A stretch of DNA of 64,000 nucleotides from an uncultured Alphaproteobacteria bacterium (GTDB taxonomy: Bacteria > Pseudomonadota > Alphaproteobacteria > HIMB59 > GCA-002718135), in assembly GCA_902570155.1 (NCBI GenBank), contig CACFXU010000001.1:62001-126000 (forward strand), written 5' to 3'. The number at the start of each line of letters is the position of its first letter. The first letter of the stretch is position 1. Of this stretch, positions 34,185-45,030 are shown one piece after another. The notes under the pieces are model-generated. The model made no database searches and was not told the DNA's origin. It saw only the letters and a list, made by a program, of their open reading frames with translations. A program made the translations under genes and the position numbers.

Positions 34185-36695
34185 GTGTCATCACGATACA
34201 ATCACAAATTAGTTGAAAAAAAATGGCAGGATATATGGTCAGACAAAAAAATTTTTCAGACTTCTAAAAATGAAAATGGTGAAAAGTATTATGTTTTAGA
34301 AATGTTTCCATATCCTTCTGGAAAGATACATATGGGGCATGTGAGAAACTATACACTGGGTGATGTAGTTGCAAGATATAAGAAAATGAAAGGTTATAAT
34401 GTTCTCCATCCAATGGGTTGGGATGCTTTTGGCCTTCCTGCTGAAAATGCTGCTTTAACTGAAAGAAAACATCCTGAAAGTTGGACATATCAAAATATTA
34501 AAACAATGAAAAAACAACTTCTGAAGATGGGGTTGTCTTTAGATTGGGAGAGAGAAATTGCAACATGCCATCCAGATTATTACAAGCATGAACAAAAGTT
34601 TTTTATTGATATGTTTAAATCTGGTCTTGCTTATAAAAAAGAAGCTGAGGTCAATTGGGACCCTGTAGACAAAACAGTTTTGGCAAATGAACAAGTGATT
34701 GATGGAAAAGGATGGAGGTCGGGAGCGCCTGTAGAAAAAAAGAAGTTATCTCAGTGGTTTTTAAAAATTAGCGAGTATTCTAATGAGCTTTTAGATGATT
34801 TAGGTAAATTAGAAAAATGGCCTAACAAAGTAAAAATAATGCAATCTAATTGGATTGGTAAATCCATAGGAGTTGAAATTGATTTTAACGTTTCAGAAAA
34901 AAATAAAAAAATAAAAGTTTTTACTACAAGACCAGATACAATTTATGGGGCTACATTTTTAGCTCTGTCTAGTGAGCATGATTTGGTTGCTGAAATATCT
35001 AAGAAAAAACCAGATTTACAGAAGTTTATTAAAGACAGTAAAGACATAAACCCTGATAAAACCAAGAGAGGATTTAATACTAATTTATTTGCTGAACATC
35101 CATTTATTGAAGGTAAAAAAATTCCAATCTTTGTGGCTAACTTTGTTTTAAAAGAATACGGTCTTGGTGCAATTTTTGGCTGTCCTGCACATGATCAAAG
35201 AGATTTGGATTTTGCAACTGAATACAATATTGATGTTATTCCGGTTGTTAAACCAATTAATATTGAGGTAGATAAATTTAAAATCAACAATAAGGCCTAC
35301 ACTGAAGATGGGATAATAATCAATTCAGAATTTTTAAATGGATTAAACATCGATGAAGCAAAAGAAAAAATAATTAATGAAATTGAAAAAAAAGGAATAG
35401 GAAAAAAGAAAATAAATTTTAAATTAAGAGATTGGGGAATTTCCAGGCAGAGATTTTGGGGTTGCCCAATACCTATTATTTATAGAGAGGACGGGGAAAT
35501 ACTTGCGGTTGAAGATGAAGATCTTCCAGTTAAACTTCCTGACATTGAGAATTTTGGTGAGACATCTAGTGCTTTAAGCAATATTTCCGGCTGGAAGGAT
35601 ACTGTCTGTCCAAAAACTGGGATGAAAGCATACAGAGAGACTGATACTTTTGATACTTTTTTTGAATCCTCTTGGTATTATTTTCGATATTGTAATGCTA
35701 GGCTAAATAAGCCGTTTGATAAAAAAGACATAGAATATTGGTTACCTGTCGACCAATACATTGGTGGCATAGAACATGCTATTTTACATCTTTTATATTC
35801 AAGGTTCTTTACTAAAGCTTTGAGAGATCTTGGTTATTTTAATTTAGATGAGCCGTTTAAAGGATTGTTTACGCAAGGGATGGTTACTCATATAACCTAT
35901 AAAAATATAAACAATGAATGGGTTGAGCCCAAAGATGTAGAAAAATATAGAGGTGGGTTCAAAGATAAAGATGGACTTGAGGTAGTAAGTGGAAAAATTG
36001 AAAAAATGAGTAAATCAAAAAAAAATGTTGTAGATCCAAATGATATTATTGACTCATATGGCGCTGATACTGCTAGATGGTTTATGCTATCAGATAGTCC
36101 GCCAGAAAGAGACTTGCAGTGGACAGAAACTGGGATAGCCTCTTCATTCAAATTTATAAATAAATTATATGAAACTGCAGACAAGCTTAATAACTATAAA
36201 TCAAATAACTCTGAAAATATTGATGTGATAGATTCTTTAAAAAGTATAATTAATGAGGTGTCAGAAAATATAGAAAATTTTCAATTTAATAAGTCTGTTG
36301 CAAAAATATATGAGTTTGTAAATATTCTTAATAACTCAGTTTTGAAAAAACATTTGTCTGAAAAGAACTTTAAATGGTCGTTGGAAAAGCTTTCAATAAT
36401 TTTACAACCATTTGTTCCACATATAAGTGAAGAGATTTGGTCAAATCTTGGGAATAAAACTTTATGTATTAGTGAAACTTGGCCAATAGAAGAGGTAAAG
36501 AAAAAAACCAGCATAAAGATTGCAATTCAAATAAATGGTAAAACTAAAGAAATTATTCAGATTGAAGATAAAATTTCAAAAGAAGAAATTTTAGACATAG
36601 TAAAAAACAATAATAAAATTAAAAAAAACTTAATTGGGAAAAATGTTATTAGAGAAATTTATGTCCCTGGTAAAATTGTAAATTTAGTGGTCTAA
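34185..36695 (+). CDS. leuS: Leucyl-tRNA synthetase
   Basis: A class I synthetase of 836 residues, full length for bacteria, that charges tRNA-Leu. The HIGH-type motif appears as [13 protein letters not shown] near residue 43 and KMSKSKKN near 607. The CP1 editing domain is present ([16 protein letters not shown] near 246). It starts at GTG 34185, 3 bases after the DUF3576 stop, and its TAA shares one base with the lptE start. Confidence 0.97.
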   Translation: MSSRYNHKLVEKKWQDIWSDKKIFQTSKNENGEKYYVLEMFPYPSGKIHMGHVRNYTLGDVVARYKKMKGYNVLHPMGWDAFGLPAENAALTERKHPESWTYQNIKTMKKQLLKMGLSLDWEREIATCHPDYYKHEQKFFIDMFKSGLAYKKEAEVNWDPVDKTVLANEQVIDGKGWRSGAPVEKKKLSQWFLKISEYSNELLDDLGKLEKWPNKVKIMQSNWIGKSIGVEIDFNVSEKNKKIKVFTTRPDTIYGATFLALSSEHDLVAEISKKKPDLQKFIKDSKDINPDKTKRGFNTNLFAEHPFIEGKKIPIFVANFVLKEYGLGAIFGCPAHDQRDLDFATEYNIDVIPVVKPINIEVDKFKINNKAYTEDGIIINSEFLNGLNIDEAKEKIINEIEKKGIGKKKINFKLRDWGISRQRFWGCPIPIIYREDGEILAVEDEDLPVKLPDIENFGETSSALSNISGWKDTVCPKTGMKAYRETDTFDTFFESSWYYFRYCNARLNKPFDKKDIEYWLPVDQYIGGIEHAILHLLYSRFFTKALRDLGYFNLDEPFKGLFTQGMVTHITYKNINNEWVEPKDVEKYRGGFKDKDGLEVVSGKIEKMSKSKKNVVDPNDIIDSYGADTARWFMLSDSPPERDLQWTETGIASSFKFINKLYETADKLNNYKSNNSENIDVIDSLKSIINEVSENIENFQFNKSVAKIYEFVNILNNSVLKKHLSEKNFKWSLEKLSIILQPFVPHISEEIWSNLGNKTLCISETWPIEEVKKKTSIKIAIQINGKTKEIIQIEDKISKEEILDIVKNNNKIKKNLIGKNVIREIYVPGKIVNLVV

Positions 36696-37180
36696 TGAAT
36701 AAAGCATTTGTTGTTTTTTTATTTTATTTTGTTGCCTCATGTGGTGGTGTTGAATTTGTTTATAAAAATGATAAAAATCTTATAAACCCACTGTATCAAA
36801 AAACAAAAGTTATTACATCTGGTGCAGATTTAAGTTTTATGAATTCATACCTACCAATGTTTTTTGGTGAAAGCAGTGAGGACGCTTACATCCTTAAAAT
36901 TAATATTAATGAGAAAAAAACTAAAAGGTCTGTGGAAACAAATCAGGCAACTTCAAACCTTAGGTATGAGTTAAGATTTAATTATACTTTAAAATCAATT
37001 AAAAAAGATTGTATAACTTATGAAAAAGAAATAGTTTCTTATTTTTCAATTATACCTAAGTCCTCAGGCTACAACTATGGTACAGATACTTCTTTAGAAA
37101 AAAAGTATGAGTTAGCAATAGATGATAACTTAAACCAATTTGTTTCTTTTTTATCTGACATAAATATAGATAGTTGTTAA
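36695..37180 (+). CDS. lptE: LPS-assembly lipoprotein LptE
   Basis: A 161-residue lipoprotein. The signal peptide [18 protein letters not shown] has lipobox VASC near residue 16. The mature part is short and alpha/beta, with a ..LRYELRFNYTLKSI strand typical of the LptE fold. The direct support is position: in alphaproteobacteria LptE lies between leuS and holA. With LptD it forms the outer-membrane LPS translocon. Sequence similarity is weak, as usual for this family. Confidence 0.75.
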   Translation: MNKAFVVFLFYFVASCGGVEFVYKNDKNLINPLYQKTKVITSGADLSFMNSYLPMFFGESSEDAYILKININEKKTKRSVETNQATSNLRYELRFNYTLKSIKKDCITYEKEIVSYFSIIPKSSGYNYGTDTSLEKKYELAIDDNLNQFVSFLSDINIDSC

Positions 37181-38118
37181 TGAAAATAGACCCAATTAGC
37201 ATACTATTAAATGAAAATTTTAGAATAGATAAAAAGATTTACTTCATAAGCGGTAATGAAAAAACGCTCATCCAGAAAATGAAAGTTTCAATTATTGAAA
37301 AATGTCAGAAAAACACAAATGCCAGAGTTACAAATATTGATACTATTAAAGAGTTTGTTGAAGAGGTTGGTTTGTTTGAAAATCATAAAATATTTTTAGG
37401 AAATGGCTGCAAAGGAATAGATGAAAAAAACTTAGAAAATATAAAAAAATCACAGGGTATTTTCATCTTTGTCGATGAAAACTCACAAAAAATTAAAAAA
37501 ATTAAAAGTCTATTTAATAAAGACAAAGATAGTTATTTGATTGATTGTTATGAGCTAGAAAAGGAATCAAAAATTAAAATTTTAAAAAAATTTTTAAGTG
37601 ATAGTGGTTTAAATATTGCGGAAGATATCTATTGGTTTTTAGTTGATAAACTAGATAATAAATATGGTTTTTTTGAAAATAGTTTAAGTAAAATCTTAGC
37701 GCTCAATGAAAAAGACTTAACATTTGACAATATTAAAAAACTGTTATCAATTAGTGACTCTGGAAAGGGAAAAATTTTTTTCAATTTATTAAAAAAGAAT
37801 AGAGAAATAGTCAGTCTATATAGAGACAAAATTGTAACCAACACAGATGTCAATGAGTTTTATTTTTACATCAAATTTCTCTGTCAATTAATTATAGAGT
37901 CAAAAAATGAGGACGAATATCAAAAAAAAATTCCCTTATATTTATTTAAAGAAAAACATAGGCTTATAGAAATTTTTAGAAAATATAATTTAAAAAAGAA
38001 AAAATTGTTAATTAGATTACTTTCTTCAACTGAAAATGTTTTGCGTAAAGATACCGACCTATCTTTAGTTTTTGGCCTCCGCTTTCTTTTAAATATTAAA
38101 AGAATTACTATTTCTTAA
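37180..38118 (+). CDS. holA: DNA polymerase III subunit delta
   Basis: A 312-residue clamp-loader delta subunit. It shows the HolA pattern of an N-terminal IYFISGNEKTLIQKMK strand-loop, then a helical region with ELEKESKIKILKKFL near 125 and a C-terminal collar domain. I use ATG 37180, which overlaps the lptE stop (TTAATG); an in-frame TTG at 37174 would add two residues. Similarity is low but gene order (leuS-lptE-holA-parB) supports the call. It converges on parB with an 11-base overlap. Confidence 0.82.
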   Translation: MKIDPISILLNENFRIDKKIYFISGNEKTLIQKMKVSIIEKCQKNTNARVTNIDTIKEFVEEVGLFENHKIFLGNGCKGIDEKNLENIKKSQGIFIFVDENSQKIKKIKSLFNKDKDSYLIDCYELEKESKIKILKKFLSDSGLNIAEDIYWFLVDKLDNKYGFFENSLSKILALNEKDLTFDNIKKLLSISDSGKGKIFFNLLKKNREIVSLYRDKIVTNTDVNEFYFYIKFLCQLIIESKNEDEYQKKIPLYLFKEKHRLIEIFRKYNLKKKKLLIRLLSSTENVLRKDTDLSLVFGLRFLLNIKRITIS

Positions 38119-38947
38119 GTCTTTTCATTAAATCATCAAGTTGGTTCAAGTCAGAATAGTACAAAGTTAGTGAACCAGATGAGCCGTTATCATTAAACTG
38201 TATTGATGTACGTAAACCTATTTTATCTGATAATTCCTTCTCTAAGTCTATTATATTTGGGTCTTTTAATGTTTTCTTTTTTTTATTATTTTTAAACTCT
38301 GATGTTATTTTTTCGGTTTGTCTTACGCTGAGTTTTTTTTCAACAATTTCATTTGCTTTATTAATTGCATCTGGAACCCCTATAAGTGCTCGGGCGTGTC
38401 CCATAGATAGCTCTCCATTTATTACCATTTCTTGAATTTTTTTATCTAACTCTAAAAGGCGTAAAATATTTGAAACATGACTTGGGCTTTTTCCAATTAA
38501 TTTTGCAAGACTTTCATTATTAATATTTTTGATGTTAACCAAACCCTTGTAAGCATTAGCCTCCTCAATAACATTTAAGTCTTCTCTTTGAATATTTTCA
38601 ATTAAAGCCGCCTCTAAAACACTGGTTTCATCAAGATCTTTGATAACACAGTCTACCTCGTGCATTCCATTTAGTTGGCATGCTCTCCACCTTCTTTCTC
38701 CTGCAATAATTTGAAATTGATTATCATCAGTTGGTTTAACAATAATTGGTTGAATTAAACCTTGGTTTTTAATTGAAGATGAAAGTTCTTTAAGCTCTTC
38801 GTTTTTGAAGTTTTTTCTTGGCTGTAAGGGGTTGGGTACGATTTGAGAAATATTAATTTTTTGGATGTTATTATTAGTTTCGTTTTTATTGTTAGTGGTT
38901 GAGAGAAGAGCTCCCAGGCCCATGCCTAGTTTGTTTTCTTTATTCAT
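38108..38947 (-). CDS. parB: Chromosome partitioning protein ParB
   Basis: A 279-residue ParB/Spo0J protein, a CTP-dependent clamp that loads at parS and spreads. The N-terminal domain has the GERRWRACQ CTP-binding motif near residue 78. The helix-turn-helix region LAKLIGKSPSHVSNILRLL lies near 145-163. A basic linker and a C-terminal dimer domain follow. It overlaps parA by 8 bases. Two parS-like sites lie about 3.4 kb away in mnmG/mnmE. Confidence 0.96.
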   Translation of the reverse strand: MNKENKLGMGLGALLSTTNNKNETNNNIQKINISQIVPNPLQPRKNFKNEELKELSSSIKNQGLIQPIIVKPTDDNQFQIIAGERRWRACQLNGMHEVDCVIKDLDETSVLEAALIENIQREDLNVIEEANAYKGLVNIKNINNESLAKLIGKSPSHVSNILRLLELDKKIQEMVINGELSMGHARALIGVPDAINKANEIVEKKLSVRQTEKITSEFKNNKKKKTLKDPNIIDLEKELSDKIGLRTSIQFNDNGSSGSLTLYYSDLNQLDDLMKRLKK

Positions 38948-39713
38948 GGTTTTTATTTTGGTTTAAAATTACTTCTTTTGCAAGCTCAATATAAGCTATG
39001 GATCCTGCAGCTTGTGTATCGTATATAAGCGCTGGTTTACCGTGGCTTGGGGCTTCAGAAATTTTAACATTTCTTGGAATAGTTGTTTTGTAAACTTGAT
39101 CACCAAAATGTTGTCTTACATCTTTCTCAACTAAAGAGCTTAGTGAGTTTCTTTTGTCCAGCATTGTTAATAATATTCCTTCGATTTTAAGATCGTTGTT
39201 GAAGTTTTGTTTTATTAATTTGATAGTTTGCATTAGCGCTGAAAGACCCTCTAGAGCAAAAAACTCTGACTGAAGAGGAATTAGTGTTGTGTTTGATGCT
39301 ACTAATGAATTGATAGTTAGCAAGCCAAGTGCTGGTGGACAGTCTACAAAAATAAAATCGAATTTATCAATTTCAGCAAAGATTGATTTAAATACAAACT
39401 CTCTGTTTTCAAAATTTGTCAACTCTACCTCGGCTGCAGCTAAGTCTGTATTTGCTCCAATTATTTTTAGACCAGGAATTAATGTTTCTTTTATACCTTC
39501 TATAAGAAGTCTCTTTTCATGTATCATTTCATAAATAGATGGTTTTCTATCATTGTAATTAAGACCAAGTCCTGTACTAGCATTTCCTTGTGGATCAGCA
39601 TCGACAATTAAAACATTTTTTTTCACAGCAGCTAATGAAGTAGCTAGGTTTATTGTTGTTGTTGTTTTGCCAACACCGCCTTTTTGGTTTGATACAGAGA
39701 TAATTTTTTTCAC
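38940..39713 (-). CDS. parA: Chromosome partitioning ATPase ParA
   Basis: A 257-residue ParA/Soj ATPase that moves ParB-parS complexes to the cell pole. The deviant Walker A KGGVGKTTTTINLA is at residues 10-23. The Walker A' DADPQGNAS lies near 40, and FIFVDCPPALGLLT near 119. It overlaps rsmG by 4 bases and parB by 8, giving the conserved mnmG-rsmG-parA-parB string. Confidence 0.97.
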   Translation of the reverse strand: MKKIISVSNQKGGVGKTTTTINLATSLAAVKKNVLIVDADPQGNASTGLGLNYNDRKPSIYEMIHEKRLLIEGIKETLIPGLKIIGANTDLAAAEVELTNFENREFVFKSIFAEIDKFDFIFVDCPPALGLLTINSLVASNTTLIPLQSEFFALEGLSALMQTIKLIKQNFNNDLKIEGILLTMLDKRNSLSSLVEKDVRQHFGDQVYKTTIPRNVKISEAPSHGKPALIYDTQAAGSIAYIELAKEVILNQNKNHE

Positions 39714-40315
39714 AGTTTTTTATATTTGTTTATTTTTAACACATATCCACCCCCCGCACTTTGACTTGGATAAAGATCGTATTCAAAGCTAAAGGATTTT
39801 TTTGCATCATATATTTCTTTCTTAACACTTCTTCCTTTTAGAAAAAGTAACGATGTATTTTTTTTGGTAAAAAACCGTGAATAATCTAATAATTTTGCTA
39901 ATGGAGCAAAGGCTCGACAGATAATAAAGTCAAATTTTTGATTTTTTATTTTTTCAACCCTTGTACAAATGGTTTTTATTTCTAAATTCTGCTCGTGTGA
40001 AAATTCTTTGATAAAGTTTATTTTTTTCATCTTTGAGTCAATCAATAATATATTTGAATGACCAAAAATATGTAAGATCACTCCTGGTAACCCTGCACCA
40101 GTACCAAGGTCTATTATTGATGCATTTTTTTTTAAAATAAATTCAGACAACTGTAATGAATCATTAATATGTCTATCCCAAGCAACATCAAGTGTTGAGG
40201 GTCCTACTAAATTGTGTATTTGGTTGCTTTTTTTTAACTTTAGTATGTAGCTATTGATTAATTCAATTTGCTTTCTGTTAAGATTGTATTTTTTTATTAC
40301 AGCGCTTTTATTCAA
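39710..40315 (-). CDS. rsmG: 16S rRNA m7G527 methyltransferase
   Basis: A 201-residue RsmG (GidB). The SAM-binding motif IIDLGTGAGLPGVIL lies near residue 66, preceded by the typical HINDSLQLSEFIL. KFDFIICRAFAPLAKLL near 128 is also conserved. It methylates G527 of 16S rRNA. It follows mnmG with a 1-base gap in the mnmE-mnmG-rsmG-parA-parB cluster. Confidence 0.95.
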   Translation of the reverse strand: MNKSAVIKKYNLNRKQIELINSYILKLKKSNQIHNLVGPSTLDVAWDRHINDSLQLSEFILKKNASIIDLGTGAGLPGVILHIFGHSNILLIDSKMKKINFIKEFSHEQNLEIKTICTRVEKIKNQKFDFIICRAFAPLAKLLDYSRFFTKKNTSLLFLKGRSVKKEIYDAKKSFSFEYDLYPSQSAGGGYVLKINKYKKL

Positions 40316-40316
40316 A

Positions 40317-42182
40317 TTATGCTGCTTTTTTATTTTTATTTTTTTTAATATATCTAAGAAGTGCTATGGTGGCCGCTGGTGTTACACCCGATATTCTTGA
40401 GGCTGCCCCAAGAGTTGGCGGTTTAATTTTCGATAATTTTTCTACAATCTCATTGGATAAGCTGCCAACTAGTTTATAATTAGTTGATTTTGGAATTGTT
40501 AAACTTTCTTCTTTTTCAAAATCTTGAATATCCGCTCTTTGTCTATCAAGATAACCGGCATATTTAGCTTCAATTTCTATTTGTTCCATTACATCATCTT
40601 CTAAGTCATTTAACTCAGGAACTATTTTTTTAAGCTTAGGGGTTGTAATATTAGAAAAGGACAGGAGGTCTATGATATTTCTTTTTTTTCCATCTTTGTT
40701 TATTTTTATCCCTTTTTTTAGAAGTGCATCTGGTGTGAATTTGTGATTTTTAACAAATTTAAAACCCTTTTTTATTCTTATAGATTTTTTTTCAAATTCT
40801 CTTTGCCTGTCTATATCAACACATCCTATATCAATTCCAAGGGGTGTAAGTCTTAAATCTGCATTATCAGCCCGAAGTAAAAGTCTATATTCGGACCTTG
40901 AAGTGAACATTCTATATGGCTCTTTAGTTCCTTTTGTAACCAAATCGTCTATCAAAACGCCTATATATCCGGAAGACCTAGGTATTATAAATTCTTTATT
41001 AGATGTTGTTTTAAGTGATGCGTTTATCCCAGCCATTATACCTTGTGCAGCTGCTTCTTCGTATCCGGTTGTTCCATTTATCTGCCCAGCAAAAAATAAA
41101 TTTTTAATTTTTTTTGTTTCAAGTGTGTGTGTTAGTTCTTGTGGGTCAATAAAATCATATTCAATTGCATAAGCCGGTTGTGTAATTGTAACATTTTCTA
41201 AACCTTTAATCGTTTTAACAAATTGCTCTTGAATTTCAGTTGGAAGTGAAGAGGATATTCCGTTTGGATATATTAAATCACTATCTAGTCCTTCTGGTTC
41301 AAGAAATATCTGATGTGATGACTTATTTTTGAATTTATGAATTTTATCCTCAATAGATGGGCAATACCTAGCTCCCATTGATTGTATTTCTCCTGAATAC
41401 ATTGGTGATAGGTTCAAGTTCTGAGCGATTATTTTATGGGTATTTTTATTAGTATGAGTAATAAAACAAGATATTTGAGGAATGTGGATATCTCTGTTGA
41501 TAAAAGAAAATGGAATGGGTTTTTTATCTGGGTGTTGTTCGTCTAAGTTATTGAAATTTATAGTTTTTTTAAGTAATCTTGGGGGCGTTCCTGTCTTCAA
41601 TCTACCTATTGAAAACTTTAGCTCTTTAAGCCTTTTTGCAAGCTTTATTGAGGGCTTATCTCCAGCTCTTCCTGCTTCTTGCTTCTCAGAACCTATTCTT
41701 ATTAACCCTTGTAAGAAAGTGCCTGTAGTTAAAACAACAGATTTGGAAAATATCTTTTTGTTATCACCTAAAACAACTCCTAGTACCTGATTTTTTGAAA
41801 CAATTAAATCTTCTACTGACCCTTCGATAATTTTAAGTTTTTTTTGTCCGGATACGAGATCATTTATAGCATTTTTATATAAAATTCGGTCTGTTTGAGC
41901 CCTTGGACCTCTTACAGCCGCACCTCTACTAGAGTTTAGCATTCTAAATTGTATACAGGATATATCAGTGGCTTTAGCCATAATTCCATCTAAAGCATCT
42001 ATTTCCTTAACAAGATGCCCTTTTCCAAGACCTCCAATTGCAGGATTGCATGACATTTCTCCTATTTTATCAATTTTATGAGTAATTAAAGCTGTTTTTG
42101 ATCCAGTTCTGGCAGATGAGCATGCTGCTTCTACGCCTGCATGCCCTCCACCGATTACAATTACATCAAATTTATTGTCCAT
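40317..42182 (-). CDS. mnmG: tRNA cmnm5U34 synthesis protein MnmG (GidA)
   Basis: A 621-residue FAD protein that with MnmE modifies U34 of tRNA. I use ATG 42182; an in-frame GTG four codons upstream would fall inside a parS-like site and has no better context. FAD motif [19 protein letters not shown] is at the start. [24 protein letters not shown] near residue 44 and the C-terminal ..AGYLDRQ and [13 protein letters not shown] segments are typical. The length matches the family. Confidence 0.95.
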   Translation of the reverse strand: MDNKFDVIVIGGGHAGVEAACSSARTGSKTALITHKIDKIGEMSCNPAIGGLGKGHLVKEIDALDGIMAKATDISCIQFRMLNSSRGAAVRGPRAQTDRILYKNAINDLVSGQKKLKIIEGSVEDLIVSKNQVLGVVLGDNKKIFSKSVVLTTGTFLQGLIRIGSEKQEAGRAGDKPSIKLAKRLKELKFSIGRLKTGTPPRLLKKTINFNNLDEQHPDKKPIPFSFINRDIHIPQISCFITHTNKNTHKIIAQNLNLSPMYSGEIQSMGARYCPSIEDKIHKFKNKSSHQIFLEPEGLDSDLIYPNGISSSLPTEIQEQFVKTIKGLENVTITQPAYAIEYDFIDPQELTHTLETKKIKNLFFAGQINGTTGYEEAAAQGIMAGINASLKTTSNKEFIIPRSSGYIGVLIDDLVTKGTKEPYRMFTSRSEYRLLLRADNADLRLTPLGIDIGCVDIDRQREFEKKSIRIKKGFKFVKNHKFTPDALLKKGIKINKDGKKRNIIDLLSFSNITTPKLKKIVPELNDLEDDVMEQIEIEAKYAGYLDRQRADIQDFEKEESLTIPKSTNYKLVGSLSNEIVEKLSKIKPPTLGAASRISGVTPAATIALLRYIKKNKNKKAA

Positions 42183-42186
42183 GTCT

Positions 42187-42202
42187 CTTTTCACGTGAAA
42201 TT
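42187..42202. promoter_or_regulatory. parS-like site 1 (mnmE-mnmG gap)
   Basis: TTTCACGTGAAA (42189-42200) is the 12-base core of the bacterial parS consensus TGTTTCACGTGAAACA. It exactly fills the 18-base gap between the mnmE stop and the ATG chosen for mnmG. ParB encoded 3.3 kb to the left would bind here. Confidence 0.8.
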
Positions 42203-43487
42203 ACTTACCTATACAAAAATCACTAAATATTATATCCAAAATTTTCTCAATATCAAATTTTTGATAAATTCCATCAATATACATAATTGACCTTCTAACA
42301 TTTTCAGCAGCAATATCTATTTCTTTTAAATCTAGACTTTTAAGTAATAAAAGGGATTTATTTAGGCCTTCCATGTGTCTTTCACGTGAAAAGACTGGTC
42401 CAGAAATTGCTTTTTTCTTTAATTTTGAAGATATGGTTTTAATAAGAGGCTTAACTCCATAACCAGATACTGATGAAATGCTATGTGCCCCGCTAATTTT
42501 CTTTTTATTAGTATCATATTTTGATTTAACAAATAATTTTGATTTGATTTTACTGTAGTTTTTCTTTTCATTGTTTTTGAGAAAAACTAAATTTAAATCA
42601 GACTTTTCAGCACTCTCTAATGATCTTTCAATGCCTATTTTTTCAATTAAATTCTTATATTTTGTTATTCCAGCTGTATCAATAAATGTGTATTTATCTC
42701 CTTGTATATCTAGTGTGGAGCTAACTAAATCTGTTGTAGTTCCTGGTATATTTGTAACTATAGAAACCTCCTTGTTATTAATATAATTAATAAATGATGA
42801 TTTTCCTGTATTTGGCTTTCCAATAATAGTTATTGTAAAACCGTCATGAATTTGTCTAGATAAAGCTGATCTTTCAATAATTTTTTCGATTTGTTTATAT
42901 ATGTTCTTATTTTGTTCTTTTATATTATTATATATTTCTTTAGGAAGATCTTCGTCAGCAAAATCGATAATAGCTTCAATATCCGCCAGAAGTTTTTTTT
43001 GTTTATTTGATATTTCATTAATAAACTTATCTAAATTTCCACTTAAATTACCAATAGCTATCTTTCTTTGGTTTTCAGTTTCTGCATTAACTAAATCATT
43101 AATAGTTTCAGCTTCTAAAACACTAAGCTTATCATTCATTAGAGCTCTTTTGGTAAATTCTCCAGGCTCAGCAAGTCTGATGTTTTTTTTTAATAGGGTT
43201 TTAGTTATTTTGTTAATTACAGAAATGCTTCCATGACATGATATTTCCACCATATCCTCCCCTGTATAACTTTTTGGTGATTTAAAAAAAGTTGTGATTG
43301 TTTGATCTACAACACTCTTTCCATCCAATAAATCGTTTAATGTAGCAAAATTAGTTTTAAATTTTTTTTTAGAAGATATTGATTTAATTATTGTATGAGA
43401 GCCTTTTCCAGAAACCCTAAAAACAGCTATACCAGACTTGCCTTTTTGCGTAGCAAGGGCAAAAATTGTATCCTTTGAAGCTTTCAT
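42201..43487 (-). CDS. mnmE: tRNA modification GTPase MnmE
   Basis: A 428-residue GTPase that acts with MnmG. The N-terminal THF-binding domain has IFALATQKGKSGIAVFRVSG and GEFTKRALMNDKLSVLEAE. The inserted G domain has GKPNTGKSSFINYI near 224 and FIDTAGITK near 269. The C-terminal CIGK tail with its essential Cys is intact. The total is slightly shorter than in E. coli (454). Confidence 0.96.
   Translation of the reverse strand: MKASKDTIFALATQKGKSGIAVFRVSGKGSHTIIKSISSKKKFKTNFATLNDLLDGKSVVDQTITTFFKSPKSYTGEDMVEISCHGSISVINKITKTLLKKNIRLAEPGEFTKRALMNDKLSVLEAETINDLVNAETENQRKIAIGNLSGNLDKFINEISNKQKKLLADIEAIIDFADEDLPKEIYNNIKEQNKNIYKQIEKIIERSALSRQIHDGFTITIIGKPNTGKSSFINYINNKEVSIVTNIPGTTTDLVSSTLDIQGDKYTFIDTAGITKYKNLIEKIGIERSLESAEKSDLNLVFLKNNEKKNYSKIKSKLFVKSKYDTNKKKISGAHSISSVSGYGVKPLIKTISSKLKKKAISGPVFSRERHMEGLNKSLLLLKSLDLKEIDIAAENVRRSIMYIDGIYQKFDIEKILDIIFSDFCIGK
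42378..42393. promoter_or_regulatory. parS-like site 2 (inside mnmE)
   Basis: TCTTTCACGTGAAAAG again contains the complete TTTCACGTGAAA core. It sits inside the mnmE frame, encoding part of a FSRER segment, 191 bases from site 1. Two copies of a 12-base core this close are very unlikely by chance. Confidence 0.75.
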
Positions 43488-43561
43488 TTTTTGGGAATTA
43501 AACCCAAGACAGAATTATGTAAATAAAAAATATTAAAGTTGCGTCTTTTATAATTTAATTT

Positions 43562-44983
43562 TTATTCCAACCAGTCTACCCACCTATTAACTTGATCAGG
43601 TTTTAATACGTCGAACTGCATATTTCCTTTATTGAGAAGAAACAGATTAGCGCTTTTAAAATCATGGGCAACATTAGAACATAATGCATCCATTAAGCCG
43701 TCGCTATTAACATCGATTAATATGCTTTTATTACAATATGTGTTCCATTGAGTTGTCTCTGTTTGGACCATTTGGCCCCATATTTTAGGGTCTTGCCATT
43801 CATCAAGTGGGGGTAGTATAATATTTACATCGACCAGCTCTAGCTTGCCATTTTTGTTTTCATATACAACCCAAGCTGAGCCAGAGTAATACATTCCTAC
43901 AACCGAACTAACTACATCAAGGTCTCCATCATTATCAAAATCAAAAGATGTCATTTCTGGTACCTCTGAAAAAATAAATTTTTTTACCTTGGCTGGTTCT
44001 AATGTTTGTATTTTCTTGAACTTTCCTTTCCCATTTCCATGATAAAGAGATATGTTATGTGATTTAGGGGTTTCTTTTACAACATTTCCTTGTTGAGAAT
44101 ATTTTCTATACACTTGATTGTAGTGTGCGTTTCCAGTAACCATATCTAAATTTCCATCATTATTAAAATCTCCCAAAGTTACAGTGAAAGTTGTGTTACC
44201 TGTACATTTCTTCGCTTTGAAGTTTCCTTTTCCATCATTAAAATGACATATAGCGCCTGAAAAGTCGGTTGTTACTACATCAACATCTCCGTCATTATCA
44301 ATATCACCTGCATCAGAGCCGTGAGAAAAGCCTAGGTAAGTTGCTGTTTTTTTATCAACTAAATGTCCTGTGTGCTTAGATTGTTTCCATTTATTTGGAC
44401 CTGTTGATATGAATACATGGTTAATTGCTTTGTAAGTAAAATTACCATTGTTTAAAGCAACTGATGCATTAGGAACAAAGATATCGTCTATTCCGTCACC
44501 ATTAAAATCTTCAATGATTATTCTTTGAACATTTGATGCAAAACCATTTTTTTCAGTGTTACTATAATCAAAAACAGTTCTCATTTTTGAAAAATTAAAA
44601 GTTTCGTTTACTGAAAAGGGAAGTATTGGATTGTATATTGAGTTAATGTTTTCACAACCAACTCTTCCTTCTTTTATTTTGCCTCCACTTTGGCAAGCTA
44701 CACCAGCCCCAAAACCAACGTAGTCAAGCTTTCCATTACCATCCCAGTCTCCATATCCAGATCCTGTTTTATAAAAAACCCGAAGATCATTACTAATATG
44801 TTTTCTAAACCATGAGTTGCTTGGCAAAACATATTTACCATTCTCATTTTTCATTGTGTCGTTGATATAATGGCCAGAAAGTGTAAGTCCGAGTTTTTCT
44901 ATGTTTTTTTCAAACTGATTGGCAAATAAGTTTATTGGGAATAGGAGAATTAATAAAAAAACAAATTTTTTTTTTGAAAACAC
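43562..44983 (-). CDS. Secreted FG-GAP/VCBS-repeat protein
   Basis: A 473-residue exported protein. The signal peptide FVFLLILLFPINLFA ends near residue 21. The mature part carries at least five Asp-rich calcium-binding repeats of FG-GAP/VCBS type: DFNGDGIDDIFV, DIDNDGDVDVVT, DFNNDGNLDMVT, DFDNDGDLDVVS and DVNSDGLMDALC. These form a beta-propeller in related proteins and often mediate surface adhesion or ligand binding. It lies between mnmE and rho, where most relatives have no such gene. The function is unknown. Confidence 0.85.
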   Translation of the reverse strand: MFSKKKFVFLLILLFPINLFANQFEKNIEKLGLTLSGHYINDTMKNENGKYVLPSNSWFRKHISNDLRVFYKTGSGYGDWDGNGKLDYVGFGAGVACQSGGKIKEGRVGCENINSIYNPILPFSVNETFNFSKMRTVFDYSNTEKNGFASNVQRIIIEDFNGDGIDDIFVPNASVALNNGNFTYKAINHVFISTGPNKWKQSKHTGHLVDKKTATYLGFSHGSDAGDIDNDGDVDVVTTDFSGAICHFNDGKGNFKAKKCTGNTTFTVTLGDFNNDGNLDMVTGNAHYNQVYRKYSQQGNVVKETPKSHNISLYHGNGKGKFKKIQTLEPAKVKKFIFSEVPEMTSFDFDNDGDLDVVSSVVGMYYSGSAWVVYENKNGKLELVDVNIILPPLDEWQDPKIWGQMVQTETTQWNTYCNKSILIDVNSDGLMDALCSNVAHDFKSANLFLLNKGNMQFDVLKPDQVNRWVDWLE

Positions 44984-45030
44984 ATCTTTCTATTATTAAA
45001 AAAAAATAAAAAAAAAAGAAAAAATTATAT

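Noticed and set aside
40903-41790. Open frames antisense to mnmG.
   Set aside because: They are mirror frames of a strongly conserved gene, with no family match or ribosome-binding site.
42901-43236. A 111-codon frame antisense to mnmE with hydrophobic segments.
   Set aside because: It lies wholly inside mnmE on the opposite strand, and its hydrophobic look arises from the reverse reading of Lys/Asn-rich codons.
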